Positions 42,058 through 50,362 of a DNA stretch of 64,000 nt are shown piece after piece (position 1 is the stretch's first letter; each line of letters opens with the position of its first letter). A model generated the notes under the pieces. It worked only from the letters and a program-made list of their open reading frames with translations, was not told the origin of the DNA and searched no databases. A program made the translations under genes and the position numbers. The stretch comes from Acidicapsa dinghuensis (GTDB taxonomy: Bacteria; Acidobacteriota; Terriglobia; Terriglobales; Acidobacteriaceae). Location of the stretch: the NCBI RefSeq assembly GCF_025685685.1, contig NZ_JAGSYH010000008.1:186001-250000 (forward strand). Direction: 5' to 3'.

Positions 42058-43001
42058 GACCGCAGCGCGCATTGTCGGCAGCACTCTTCTTAGGACTTGT
42101 CCTGCCCGCCTCCGCGCCCATCTCCGCTCTTGCCCAGCACTTCAATGGCGACCGCGCCTTCGACATCACGAAACAATTCGTCGCTATCGGCCCACGCTGG
42201 GCAGGCAGCCCCGGTCATGCCAAGGCCGAATCCTTCCTACGCAACGAATTCAAGCACGACCATCTCGAAGAAGACACCTTCACTGCCAACACCCCCATCG
42301 GCCCCGTGCCGATGCACAACTTCATCGTCAAGTTTCCCGGTAAAAAGGATGGTGTCATTGTCCTCTGCACTCACTACGAAACCAACTACCCGCTCAAAGA
42401 CACCAGTTTCTTAGGCGCCAATGACGGCGGCGCAACGACGGGCCTGCTCATCGAGATCGCCAACGAGTTGCGCCCGCAAATGACCGGCGGCAAGCTCGAC
42501 GGCTACAGTGTCTGGCTGCTCTTTGACGACGGCGAAGAAGCCATCGCCAACCCGCCCTACAGCGCCAACCAGTGGAGCGACTCCACAGCCATGTGGGGCA
42601 CCCGCCATCTAGCCGCCAAATGGAGCCAGGACGGCACGCTGCAGCGCATCAAAGCCTTCCTGCTCGCCGACATGATCGGCGACAAAGACCTCGATGTCTT
42701 GAAGGAATCCCAATCCACACCATGGCTAACCGCTCTGGTAGCCGAAGCTGCCCGTAACACCGGCCACGCAAAATATTTCTTCGCGTCCGAAGGCGCGGAA
42801 GAAGACGACCATCTGCCTTTCCTCAAGCGTGGCGTACCATCCATCGACATCATCGACGTCAACTACGGACCGCACAACGCCCAAACCCCCGACGGCTGGC
42901 ACCACACCCCGCAGGACACCATGGACAAAATCAGCGCCAAGAGCCTCACCATCTCCGGTGACGTCTTCCTCGAATCAATCAAACTCATCGATCGCCGCTA
43001 G
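42054..43001 (+). CDS. Glutaminyl-peptide cyclotransferase-like M28 protein, secreted
   Basis: A 315-residue exported protein (signal peptide about 1-28, ending ISALAQ). It has the single-zinc glutaminyl-cyclase pattern rather than that of a di-zinc aminopeptidase: LGANDGGATTGLLIEIA near residue 120 (Asp), WLLFDDGEEAI near 155 (Glu), WSDSTAMWGTRHLA near 178, LLADMIGDKDLDVL near 205, EEDDHLPFLKRGVPSIDIID near 257 and GWHHTPQDTMDKIS near 290 (His). Family role: converts N-terminal Gln to pyroglutamate on exported proteins. Its ATG overlaps the tatC stop by 4 bases. Convergent end overlaps the GGDEF gene by 4 bases. Enzyme type inferred from the motif set. Confidence 0.85.
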   Translation: MRPQRALSAALFLGLVLPASAPISALAQHFNGDRAFDITKQFVAIGPRWAGSPGHAKAESFLRNEFKHDHLEEDTFTANTPIGPVPMHNFIVKFPGKKDGVIVLCTHYETNYPLKDTSFLGANDGGATTGLLIEIANELRPQMTGGKLDGYSVWLLFDDGEEAIANPPYSANQWSDSTAMWGTRHLAAKWSQDGTLQRIKAFLLADMIGDKDLDVLKESQSTPWLTALVAEAARNTGHAKYFFASEGAEEDDHLPFLKRGVPSIDIIDVNYGPHNAQTPDGWHHTPQDTMDKISAKSLTISGDVFLESIKLIDRR

Positions 43002-43948
43002 ACTTTGCCTGCGGCTCCATTCACAAACCGGCACCGGCTTCCCTCGTTGCCGCGCGCCTGGTGCATCGCTCCATCCGCCAGTCGCATCAGCGTAGCCGAA
43101 TCGTTTGCATCCTGCGGATACACGCTGATACCCACACTGCAAGCTGTCTGTATCGCGTCTGCCTCTGCCATGTACGGCTTCTCGAACTCGTCGATAAGCT
43201 TGGTTGCAACAGCCTCCACATCGCTCAGCGAACGAACTCCCGGCACAAGCACCACAAACTCATCCGCGCCGAGCCTGCAAACCGTATCGGACTCGCGCAT
43301 CACCGCGCCAATGCGAAACGCCGCCTCACGCACCAGCGCATCGCCGGCGGCAGCTCCAACTTCGCTGCGCACGCGCGTCAGATCATCCAGCCCAATGAAG
43401 ATCACGGCAAGCTGTTCATTGTTGCGGTCGGCAAACTTCGTCGCCTGCTCCAGCCTGTCCACAAGTAGTATTCGATTCGGCAGCCCGGTCAGCGGATCAT
43501 GCTGAGTTGAGTGCGAAATCCGCTCCGCCAACTCCATCACACGGCTCGTATCGTGCAGCACCAGAACACAGCCGCTGCCTGTTCCGTCGTCGGCTGAATA
43601 CCGTGAAGCCAATACTTCAACAGAAATTCGCCGTCCATCCTCACCGAGCAACGTAAGCTGTTTCAGCCCGGCTGCGACTGTCTCGCCGTTGGTTCCTGCT
43701 CGCATCGCCTCTTCTGCAATAGTTTTCAGAGAGACACTCGCGTCGGCAGCCATCTGGAACACCGCATCCACTAGCTTTCCAGAGGCATCAGAACTCAGCT
43801 GCCCGCACAAAGCCTCAGCCGCCGGATTCAACGCCTGAACCCGCGCCTCTGAATCTGCCGTCACCACTGCATCGCGTATCAACTGCAGCGTCACGCACAG
43901 CAGATTGGGGGAATCCTGCATCATCGCGATACGGCTATCGTAACGCAT
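42998..43948 (-). CDS. PAS-GGDEF protein with degenerate GADEF active site
   Basis: A 316-residue cytoplasmic signalling protein. Residues about 15-140 form a PAS-like sensor (IRDAVVTADSEARVQALNPA, then RRISVEVLASRY and GCVLVLHDTSRVMELAERI). Residues about 150-310 form a GGDEF domain opening HDPLTGLPNRILLVDRLEQA. The signature reads RLGADEFVVLVPG, GADEF instead of GGDEF, so cyclase activity is doubtful; such domains may act as GTP or c-di-GMP sensors or retain weak activity. VGISVYPQDANDSATLM and ADGAMHQAR match the end of the domain. No membrane helix. Convergent with, and overlapping by 4 bases, the glutaminyl-cyclase-like gene. Confidence 0.88.
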   Translation of the reverse strand: MRYDSRIAMMQDSPNLLCVTLQLIRDAVVTADSEARVQALNPAAEALCGQLSSDASGKLVDAVFQMAADASVSLKTIAEEAMRAGTNGETVAAGLKQLTLLGEDGRRISVEVLASRYSADDGTGSGCVLVLHDTSRVMELAERISHSTQHDPLTGLPNRILLVDRLEQATKFADRNNEQLAVIFIGLDDLTRVRSEVGAAAGDALVREAAFRIGAVMRESDTVCRLGADEFVVLVPGVRSLSDVEAVATKLIDEFEKPYMAEADAIQTACSVGISVYPQDANDSATLMRLADGAMHQARGNEGSRCRFVNGAAGKV

Positions 43949-44055
43949 TTTAGTCCCTATCTCTCAAAGGAACAATACGTTTATCCATCGGCAGGCTGTC
44001 TACTCCGTCTCCAACCCATATCCAGCAGCCGGACAGCATGCTCTAGCATCAAGAC

Positions 44056-44973
44056 ATGCACGTTGCGACGGCGATCCAAGCTCTCAATCCAGCCCTATGG
44101 AACCGTCAGATCGCCGGCGCCCCACTCCTGTGGTGGATCGGCTTCCACATCGCCGTCCTCGCTCTCGTCACCGCCGACGCACTGCTGCCGCATAGCCGCA
44201 CCGATAAGCCCCGACCCAAGCTCGCATGGCTCTGGAGCTTGTTTGTAGCCTGTGCCGCTGGCGGATTCGCCTTCTGGCTCAACTTCGAAAAAGGCCATCA
44301 GGCAGCACTCGAATTCGCTTCCGGCTACACCATCGAGACATCGCTCAGCATCGATAATCTCTTCGTCTTTCTCATCCTCTTTCGCGGATTCCGCATCAGC
44401 CACCGCGAGCAGCACCGCGCCCTGCTCTGGGGCGTCTTCGGAGCCATCCTCCTCCGCGCTGTCTTCATTGTCCTCGGTGTCTCGCTGCTCGACCGCTTCG
44501 AATGGGTTTCCTACATCTTTGGAACCATCCTGCTCTATGCGGCCTGGCGACTACTACGCGGCCAGTCAGCCTCCGACGCGCTCCCCGGCTGGGTCATCCA
44601 GCTCCAGAAACACCAGCGCAGCCTGCTCTTCGTCATCCTGGCCGTCGAAGCCACTGACCTGCTCTTCGCCGTAGACTCCATCCCCGCCGTGCTCGCCGTC
44701 TCGCGCGACCCCTTCGTCGTCTACACGTCCAACATCGCGGCCATCCTCGGCCTGCGCTCGCTCTACTTCGCGCTCTCCAGCCTCTTGGATCACTTCCACT
44801 ACCTGCACTACGGCCTCGGAGCGCTGCTCGCCTTCGTCGCAGCCAAAATGTTCCTGGCGCACTGGATCGAAATCCCTACCGTCTGGTCGCTCGCCATCAT
44901 GGCCGTGATTCTCGGCATTTGTGCGCTCTTCTCGATTCTGCATGCGCCAAGACATATTACAAAACGCGGATGA
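44056..44973 (+). CDS. TerC family integral membrane protein
   Basis: A 305-residue protein with seven to nine predicted helices. TerC signatures: SGYTIETSLSIDNLFVFLIL near residue 90, HRALLWGVFGAILLRAVFI near 122 and LLFVILAVEATDLLFAVDSIP near 192 with its acidic residues inside the membrane, then SNIAAILGLRSLYFAL near 235. TerC proteins are linked to tellurite resistance and, in other members, to metal (manganese or calcium) export during protein secretion. No riboswitch is visible in the 107 bases upstream. It converges with nadB, 18 bases apart. The transported ion cannot be read from sequence. Confidence 0.92.
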   Translation: MHVATAIQALNPALWNRQIAGAPLLWWIGFHIAVLALVTADALLPHSRTDKPRPKLAWLWSLFVACAAGGFAFWLNFEKGHQAALEFASGYTIETSLSIDNLFVFLILFRGFRISHREQHRALLWGVFGAILLRAVFIVLGVSLLDRFEWVSYIFGTILLYAAWRLLRGQSASDALPGWVIQLQKHQRSLLFVILAVEATDLLFAVDSIPAVLAVSRDPFVVYTSNIAAILGLRSLYFALSSLLDHFHYLHYGLGALLAFVAAKMFLAHWIEIPTVWSLAIMAVILGICALFSILHAPRHITKRG

Positions 44974-44991
44974 GCAAGTTGCTTGCCGTTT

Positions 44992-46626
44992 TCAGATAGG
45001 TTCAAATCGAACTATGCCATCTGAATCCACAATAGAATGATTGGGAAATTGAATATCGTTCCGCTTTGGATAGTCTTTGCGAAAGTGCGCTCCCCTGCTC
45101 TCCTTGCGCTCCAACGCTGACTCGATAATCATCCAAGCAATGTGCAACAAAGCTCCTGCCTCAACCAATGCCCGGCTCGACTGCGCTTTTCTGACTAATG
45201 CTTCGTAGCGTTCGAGCATTGGCCAAAAGCGATCGAAACCAGCTCGCAAACCAGACTCATCTCGCAACAAGCCTGCATGCTGCCACATCATCGTCCGCAA
45301 CTCGGTGATAATTGGCACAATCTCCTCGTCAACCTGTTTGGAACCGCTTCGCTTCGACTCTCTTTCGAACCGCACAAGCGACAATCTATCCCCAAGCATC
45401 GCCTCCGCCGCCCGAACCCCAAACACCAGCCCCTCCAGCAGCGAATTCGAAGCCAGCCGGTTCGCCCCATGCACACCCGTGCAAGCTGCCTCACCCGCCG
45501 CATACAGCCCCGGCAAACTCGTGCGTCCATCCAGATCCGTGCGAATCCCGCCCATCAGGTAATGCGCCGCCGGCCGCACCGGAATCAAATCCGCCGCCAG
45601 ATCCAACCCATGCCGCGCAAGAAACCCACTGATCCCCGGAAACCGCTCATGAATCGCGACCCCATGCACCTTGCCATCCAGATGCCGCATGTCCAGATAC
45701 ACCGGCCGCGCATTTCCCGCAGCATCCGACGCAAGTGGATACAGGCCCTCACGCGCAATCGCCCGCGCCACCACATCCCGCGGAGCCAGCTCCAGTCCGG
45801 CATGATAGCGCTCCATAAAACGCTCTCCCCGATCGTTGCGCAAATAAGCGCCCTCACCCCGCAGCGCCTCCGAAAGCAGAAACCGCGCCACCCCCGGCAG
45901 CGACAGCGCCGTCGGATGAAACTGATAAAACTCCATATCCGCCAGCTCAGCCCCAGCCAGCGCCGCCAACGCAATCCCATCCCCCGTAGTCACCGCCGGA
46001 TTCGTCGTATCCGAATACACCTGGCCCGCACCACCAGAAGCAATCAGCACAGCCCGCGCCATCACGCGCCGTTGTGCATTTGCATCGCCGCGCGCACTCG
46101 TCACGTCAACGCCACACACACAACCATCCACGACAATCAGCCGAGTCGCCATCGTCCACTCAGCAAACCTGATCCGCGAATTGCCCAACGCCAGCGCCGC
46201 CAGCGAACGGCTGATCTCCGCCCCGGTAGCATCTCCATTGGCATGCAATATACGTGGCCTCGAATGCGCAGCCTCGCGCGTCCGAAGTAGCCTTCCACCC
46301 TCAGCCGCAGGCTCGCGATCAAACCGCGCACCCCACTCAATCAGCTCAGCAACACGCTCCGGCCCTTCGGCCACCAGCACCTGCGCCGCATCACGATTCA
46401 CCAGCCCATCGCCCGCCGCAATCGTGTCCTCTAGATGCAGAGCAATCTCCCCGCGATCCTGCTCCGCTACCGCAATCCCGCCCTGCGCATAGTGCGTGTT
46501 CGATTCACCAACCGCCTCTTTCGTCACCACCAGCACATCGCCGTGCTCAGCCAGCGCAACAGCAGCACGCAATCCAGCAACACCAGCGCCAATCACCAGA
46601 TAATCGACTAATTCCAATTGCGGCAT
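44992..46626 (-). CDS. nadB: L-aspartate oxidase
   Basis: An FAD enzyme that oxidises aspartate to iminoaspartate, the first step towards quinolinate. Start ATG 46626 with AGAGG just upstream; TTG 46644 would add six residues. Seen: DYLVIGAGVAGLRAAVALA (FAD-binding) at the N-terminus, ESNTHYAQGGIAVAE near residue 45, IASGGAGQVYSDTTNP near 203, FYQFHPTAL near 242, YLMGGIRTDLDGRTSLPGLY near 355 and HGANRLASNSLLEGLVFG near 385. About 544 residues, normal for the family. Works with NadA at 37971-39131; the two are 6 kb apart with the same orientation. Confidence 0.95.
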   Translation of the reverse strand: MPQLELVDYLVIGAGVAGLRAAVALAEHGDVLVVTKEAVGESNTHYAQGGIAVAEQDRGEIALHLEDTIAAGDGLVNRDAAQVLVAEGPERVAELIEWGARFDREPAAEGGRLLRTREAAHSRPRILHANGDATGAEISRSLAALALGNSRIRFAEWTMATRLIVVDGCVCGVDVTSARGDANAQRRVMARAVLIASGGAGQVYSDTTNPAVTTGDGIALAALAGAELADMEFYQFHPTALSLPGVARFLLSEALRGEGAYLRNDRGERFMERYHAGLELAPRDVVARAIAREGLYPLASDAAGNARPVYLDMRHLDGKVHGVAIHERFPGISGFLARHGLDLAADLIPVRPAAHYLMGGIRTDLDGRTSLPGLYAAGEAACTGVHGANRLASNSLLEGLVFGVRAAEAMLGDRLSLVRFERESKRSGSKQVDEEIVPIITELRTMMWQHAGLLRDESGLRAGFDRFWPMLERYEALVRKAQSSRALVEAGALLHIAWMIIESALERKESRGAHFRKDYPKRNDIQFPNHSIVDSDGIVRFEPI

Positions 46627-46695
46627 AACCTCTGAGACTACCAAAGTACGTCAGCACAGCCACTGCTCATACAATCGGATGCACACGAACCCAAT

Positions 46696-47262
46696 ATGTT
46701 TCGAAGACTCGCAATGCGCTTGGCCGATAAAATTCACATCCTGTGGAAGCGGCTGCTGTCGTACCGCAAAGTTCAGTGGAGTCTGGCAGACTATCCGATC
46801 CGGCTCAAGAAGCAGAGTCCTGAGCAGCCTTACGTGGGCCAGCGTTTCAAAACTCCGCCCTATCATGCACAAATCCTGAACTGGCATGTCTCTGGCAGCG
46901 GCGAAACAAAAGAGGAAGCGATCCGCGACCTCGATCAGAGCTTCTCTGAACGCAAAACAAAGCTAGTGAATGAGGGTAAACCCGTGCCCCGTCCCGGTAC
47001 GAAAGTCCCCATCGAGTTCGCCTCACAAGAGAAGACAAATGCCTTTCCATCCTTGACCGATGATTTTATCCACCGCGTCTTGCAACTGGAATGGGCCTGG
47101 ATCTCCGATGAATCGAGTATGTGGGACTTTCACACCGCAGACAACAATGATGAGTTCGTCGCGCGTATTAAGGAAATCTATGATGTAGACGTATCGGACA
47201 TCGAATCGGCCAAACTTTGGCAAATTTTCGAACGCATCGAATCGAAGCGCAATGCCTTTTGA
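46696..47262 (+). CDS. Hypothetical protein
   Basis: A 188-residue soluble protein I cannot assign. A basic N-terminal helix (MRLADKIHILWKRLLSYRK) is followed by a beta-alpha unit (YHAQILNWHVSGSGETKEEAIRDLDQSF) that resembles HicB-like small folds. A C-terminal acidic helical part follows (FIHRVLQLEWAWISDESSMW, then VDVSDIESAKLWQIFERIE). Start ATG 46696 has no clear ribosome-binding site; ATG 46714 is an alternative. It lies between nadB and a convergent Cys-rich protein gene. Codon use and length argue for a real gene. Confidence 0.6.
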   Translation: MFRRLAMRLADKIHILWKRLLSYRKVQWSLADYPIRLKKQSPEQPYVGQRFKTPPYHAQILNWHVSGSGETKEEAIRDLDQSFSERKTKLVNEGKPVPRPGTKVPIEFASQEKTNAFPSLTDDFIHRVLQLEWAWISDESSMWDFHTADNNDEFVARIKEIYDVDVSDIESAKLWQIFERIESKRNAF

Positions 47263-47317
47263 ATTACGACGATGGCTTCCAACTCAGGAAATTTCCAAAT
47301 CAAAGCTCATCATCTGT

Positions 47318-47719
47318 TCAATCTTTGCCCAAACTCTTCGCCCAAACTCTGCCCAGCAACCCACGCGGTTCAACGCTCGCAAAATGAAGCACGTCAGCAA
47401 CTCTTGACGGCATCGAAGGTTGTATCACCGGAAAATCGCAGTTCTCAACGCCGATTCGCTTCTGTATCTCCGGATCGCGTCCGCGATAACGATGGCAATT
47501 GAATTCCTGGGCATCGAGAACAGCGATTGCTTGCTCTATTTCTTGCGTATTACCGGGCTGCTCCTTCCAGTAACAAACCGGGGATGGATCGTTAGTCCAT
47601 CCCACCAAGTCCGGAGCCGCAACCTGAGGCACGCCGCAAGTAACGCAACAATCACTCAGCACGTAGAAATCTTCCGAGTACGCTTGAGACGAAGCCGCGA
47701 GAGCTTCAGAGTTTTCCAT
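47318..47719 (-). CDS. Small Cys-containing ferredoxin-like protein, unknown
   Basis: A 133-residue protein (ATG 47719; TTG 47737 would add six residues). The N-terminal YVLSDCCVTCGVPQVAAPDL holds a CC-x2-C cluster, and two further Cys follow in PVCYWKEQPGNTQEIEQAI and EFNCHRYRGRDPEIQKRIG, giving a spacing that could bind an Fe-S cluster or zinc. I recall similar short 'ferredoxin' annotations in Acidobacteriota, unverified. It is divergent from aroB with 81 bases between, and its coding strand is opposite to a long open frame upstream of aroB that is only a shadow. Metal site and role are inferred. Confidence 0.6.
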   Translation of the reverse strand: MENSEALAASSQAYSEDFYVLSDCCVTCGVPQVAAPDLVGWTNDPSPVCYWKEQPGNTQEIEQAIAVLDAQEFNCHRYRGRDPEIQKRIGVENCDFPVIQPSMPSRVADVLHFASVEPRGLLGRVWAKSLGKD

Positions 47720-47800
47720 CTCTACACCCCGCTCCAAGTTTATGAAGACTCGTCTGCATCAAGCCACGCCAAAATCCCGCATCGTGACCACTGCGTTACG

Positions 47801-48955
47801 ATGAAGAAGATGCAGATAGTCAAAGTCCAGACTCCATCCGCGCAGTACCAGATCTTCGCCGGCACCGGTCTTATCGACACTCTAGAAGCGCGCATGACGC
47901 GCATCCTAGCCGCCCTCGGACGCAAACTCCCCAAGCGCCTCTTCATCCTCACCTCTCCCGAAATATGGGACCTCTGGTCCAAACGCATCCTCAGCTCCTT
48001 CACCAACACGCCGACCATCCTCCTGCTCCCCGCAGGCGAGCGCCACAAAAACCTCCGCTCTGTCGAAAAGCTCCTGCGTGAGATGGCCAAAGCAGGCGGC
48101 GACCGCAGCTCCATCCTCATCGCCTTCGGCGGAGGCATCGTCGGCGACGTAGGCGGCTTCGTCGCCTCCAGCTTCATGCGCGGCATCGACTTCTTCCAGG
48201 TCCCCTCCACATTCCTCTCGCAGGTCGACTCATCCGTCGGCGGCAAGGTCGGCGTCAATCTCCCCGAAGGCAAAAATCTCGTCGGCGCATTCCACCATCC
48301 GCTCGCCGTCTTCGCCGACATGGAACTGCTCAACACTCTCCCCGATCGCGAGCTCCGCGCCGGCCTCTTCGAAAGCGTCAAGGCAGGCATGATCCGCGAC
48401 CGTGCTCTCCTTCGCTTCATGGAAGAGAACTCCGCCCGCATCCTGGGCCGCGACACCGCATCGCTTGAAAAAGTCATCGCCGCCTCCATCCGCATGAAGG
48501 CCGACGTCGTCAGCAAAGACGAGCGCGAAAACGGCCTGCGCATGATCCTCAACCTCGGCCACACCCTCGGCCACGCCATCGAGTCCGTCACCGGCTATCG
48601 CAAGCTGCTCCACGGCGAAGCCGTCGGCTGGGGCATCATCGCCGCGCTCCATCTCGGCCGCAAACGACGCACCATCTCCGAAGCCCAGTTCGACCGCCTC
48701 ATGGGCCTCGTCTATCTCTACGGCCCTCTGCCCGCGCTCAAGCTCAACCCCCAGCGCCTGGTCGACGCCAGCGCAAAGGATAAGAAGCACCGTGGCGACG
48801 TCCGCCGCTTCATCCTGCCCGTAGGCATCGGCGACGCCACCGTTGTTGAAGACGTCACCACCGATGAACTGCTCGAAGCCGCCCGTTACATGCTCGCCCT
48901 GGCGAAAGCTCTTCCCGAGCAAGTGGAAGTGAAAGTGCTCGCTGCCCATGGATAA
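47801..48955 (+). CDS. aroB: 3-Dehydroquinate synthase
   Basis: Makes 3-dehydroquinate from DAHP in the shikimate pathway with NAD and zinc. Start ATG 47801 (MKKMQIVKVQT) chosen; the frame is open far upstream but that part belongs to the divergent Cys-rich gene. Family motifs: PAGERHKNLRSVEKLL near residue 78, IAFGGGIVGDVGGFVASSFM near 106, QVPSTFLSQVDSSVGGKVG near 132, NLGHTLGHAIE near 252 (zinc His) and LLHGEAVGWG near 268 (zinc His). 384 residues, normal. Its stop overlaps the next gene by 8 bases, starting a three-gene operon with a hypothetical protein and ubiE. aroC of the same pathway is at 56956. Confidence 0.95.
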   Translation: MKKMQIVKVQTPSAQYQIFAGTGLIDTLEARMTRILAALGRKLPKRLFILTSPEIWDLWSKRILSSFTNTPTILLLPAGERHKNLRSVEKLLREMAKAGGDRSSILIAFGGGIVGDVGGFVASSFMRGIDFFQVPSTFLSQVDSSVGGKVGVNLPEGKNLVGAFHHPLAVFADMELLNTLPDRELRAGLFESVKAGMIRDRALLRFMEENSARILGRDTASLEKVIAASIRMKADVVSKDERENGLRMILNLGHTLGHAIESVTGYRKLLHGEAVGWGIIAALHLGRKRRTISEAQFDRLMGLVYLYGPLPALKLNPQRLVDASAKDKKHRGDVRRFILPVGIGDATVVEDVTTDELLEAARYMLALAKALPEQVEVKVLAAHG

Positions 48956-49565
48956 CGCCAAACGCTTGAGCGACTTATCTGCTTCGACCACTAGCTGGCA
49001 ATCCAGATTTCGAGATCTTTCAGAAGATAGTTTTGCCTTTTTGCTCGAACGAGGCTTTGAACTCAAAGCTCTCGATAACTTTCATCTCCGATACCAATCG
49101 AAGACAGTCGCTTGCGACCTATTTTTTGAGCCCTTTGCGAATGAAATATCACTCTGGCTTTCGATCTGCGATTTTCCAAACGATCAGTTCGAACTGACCG
49201 ATTATCGCCGGTGGGCTCTCTCGAATGGTCAACCAGATTTTCCGACAATACCGTGCATCCCGGAAAGATCCGCCGATGGGCTCAAGAGACTTCTTGATGA
49301 ATTCGCTGTAGTTGTCAAAGATCGTTCGGCTCCCCTGCTTGCCGGAAATCGAGCTGTGTATAGCGCGATGGATCAACTACGCACCGAATATCAGAAAATA
49401 GAACGAGAAAAGGCAGCTCTCAATCGTATTCGTGTCGTAGGCGCAGCCTTCTGGAAGGATCGCAATCTGCGAGGAGTAGTTGAAACCTACAGCAGTATCG
49501 AAGATAAGCTGCTGCCTTCCGAGCAAATGAAGTTGGAATACGCACGAAAGCATTTGGTTAAGTGA
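48948..49565 (+). CDS. Hypothetical protein between aroB and ubiE
   Basis: A 205-residue soluble protein of no recognised family. It overlaps aroB by 8 bases and ubiE by 4 (GTGA), so it is part of a tight operon and certainly translated. The sequence is mixed alpha/beta: LSEDSFAFLLERGFELKALD, then NEISLWLSICDFPNDQFELTDYRRWA near residue 65, a coiled-coil-like helix DQLRTEYQKIEREKAALNRI near 145 and a Lys-rich end. More AT-rich than both neighbours, suggesting later insertion into an aroB-ubiE pair. Function unknown. Confidence 0.7.
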   Translation: MDNAKRLSDLSASTTSWQSRFRDLSEDSFAFLLERGFELKALDNFHLRYQSKTVACDLFFEPFANEISLWLSICDFPNDQFELTDYRRWALSNGQPDFPTIPCIPERSADGLKRLLDEFAVVVKDRSAPLLAGNRAVYSAMDQLRTEYQKIEREKAALNRIRVVGAAFWKDRNLRGVVETYSSIEDKLLPSEQMKLEYARKHLVK

Positions 49566-50347
49566 CAAATTCATCTACAACTCGTACCGTTGCCGCCGGA
49601 GCTTCACCCGAAGGCGCTTCCGACGCAAACAGCGCCGCCGCAGCCGTGCGCCAGATGTTCAACTCCATCGCCCCGCGCTACGACCTGCTCAACCACGTCC
49701 TCTCAGCCAACATCGACCGCCTCTGGTGGTGGCGCACCGCCCGCCGCTTCCGCGCCATCCTCGCCAATCCCAACGCCGCCGTTCTCGACATCTGCTGCGG
49801 CACCGGCGACATGACCATGGCGCTGCTCAAGCGCCGTACGCCCGGCTCACGCCCCGTAATCGCCGCCGACTTTGCCCACCAGATGCTCGCCCGCGGAGCC
49901 CGCAAATTTGCCCGTTCGTTCGAGCGCCACGGCAGCGCCATCCCTCTCGAAGCCGACGCCCTGCACCTGCCGTTGCAATCCGGCTCGCTCGACCTCGTCA
50001 CCACTGCGTTCGGCTTCCGCAACCTCGCCAACTACCGCGAAGGTCTCATCGAATTCCGCCGCGTTCTCCGGCCCGGCGGCCAGCTAGGCATCCTCGACTT
50101 CAGCGAACCGGAGGGTCTGCTCGGCAAGCTCTACCATTTCTACTTCCACCGCGTGCTGCCGGCCATCGGCAGGCTTATCTGCGGCAAAGACGGCCCCTAC
50201 AACTACCTGCCTGCATCCGTGCAGAAGTTTCCGCCACCACCCGCCATGCTCGCCATGATGCGTGAAGCCGGCTTCACCAGCGTCTCCTGGATTCCCTACA
50301 CCTTCGGCATCGCTGGCCTCTACATCGGCACCCGCAGTCAGGACTGA
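49562..50347 (+). CDS. ubiE: Demethylmenaquinone / ubiquinone-type C-methyltransferase
   Basis: A SAM-dependent methyltransferase that methylates the quinone ring (MenG/UbiE). Start GTG 49562 overlaps the upstream stop. A short Ala/Ser-rich lead is followed by the UbiE hallmark VRQMFNSIAPRYDLLNHVLS near residue 30, LDICCGTGDMTMALL (SAM motif I) near 75, AADFAHQMLARG near 100, VTTAFGFRNLANYREGLIEF near 146, and the closing VSWIPYTFGIAGLYIGTR. About 261 residues, usual length. Acidobacteriota use menaquinone, so demethylmenaquinone is the likely substrate; this is inference. Confidence 0.92.
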   Translation: MTNSSTTRTVAAGASPEGASDANSAAAAVRQMFNSIAPRYDLLNHVLSANIDRLWWWRTARRFRAILANPNAAVLDICCGTGDMTMALLKRRTPGSRPVIAADFAHQMLARGARKFARSFERHGSAIPLEADALHLPLQSGSLDLVTTAFGFRNLANYREGLIEFRRVLRPGGQLGILDFSEPEGLLGKLYHFYFHRVLPAIGRLICGKDGPYNYLPASVQKFPPPPAMLAMMREAGFTSVSWIPYTFGIAGLYIGTRSQD

Positions 50348-50362
50348 TGCCCGCCTCCCGCT

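Noticed and set aside
45277-46290. Plus-strand open frame opposite nadB
   Set aside because: Arg/His/Gln-rich translation typical of antisense to a GC-rich gene; nadB motifs on the other strand are intact.
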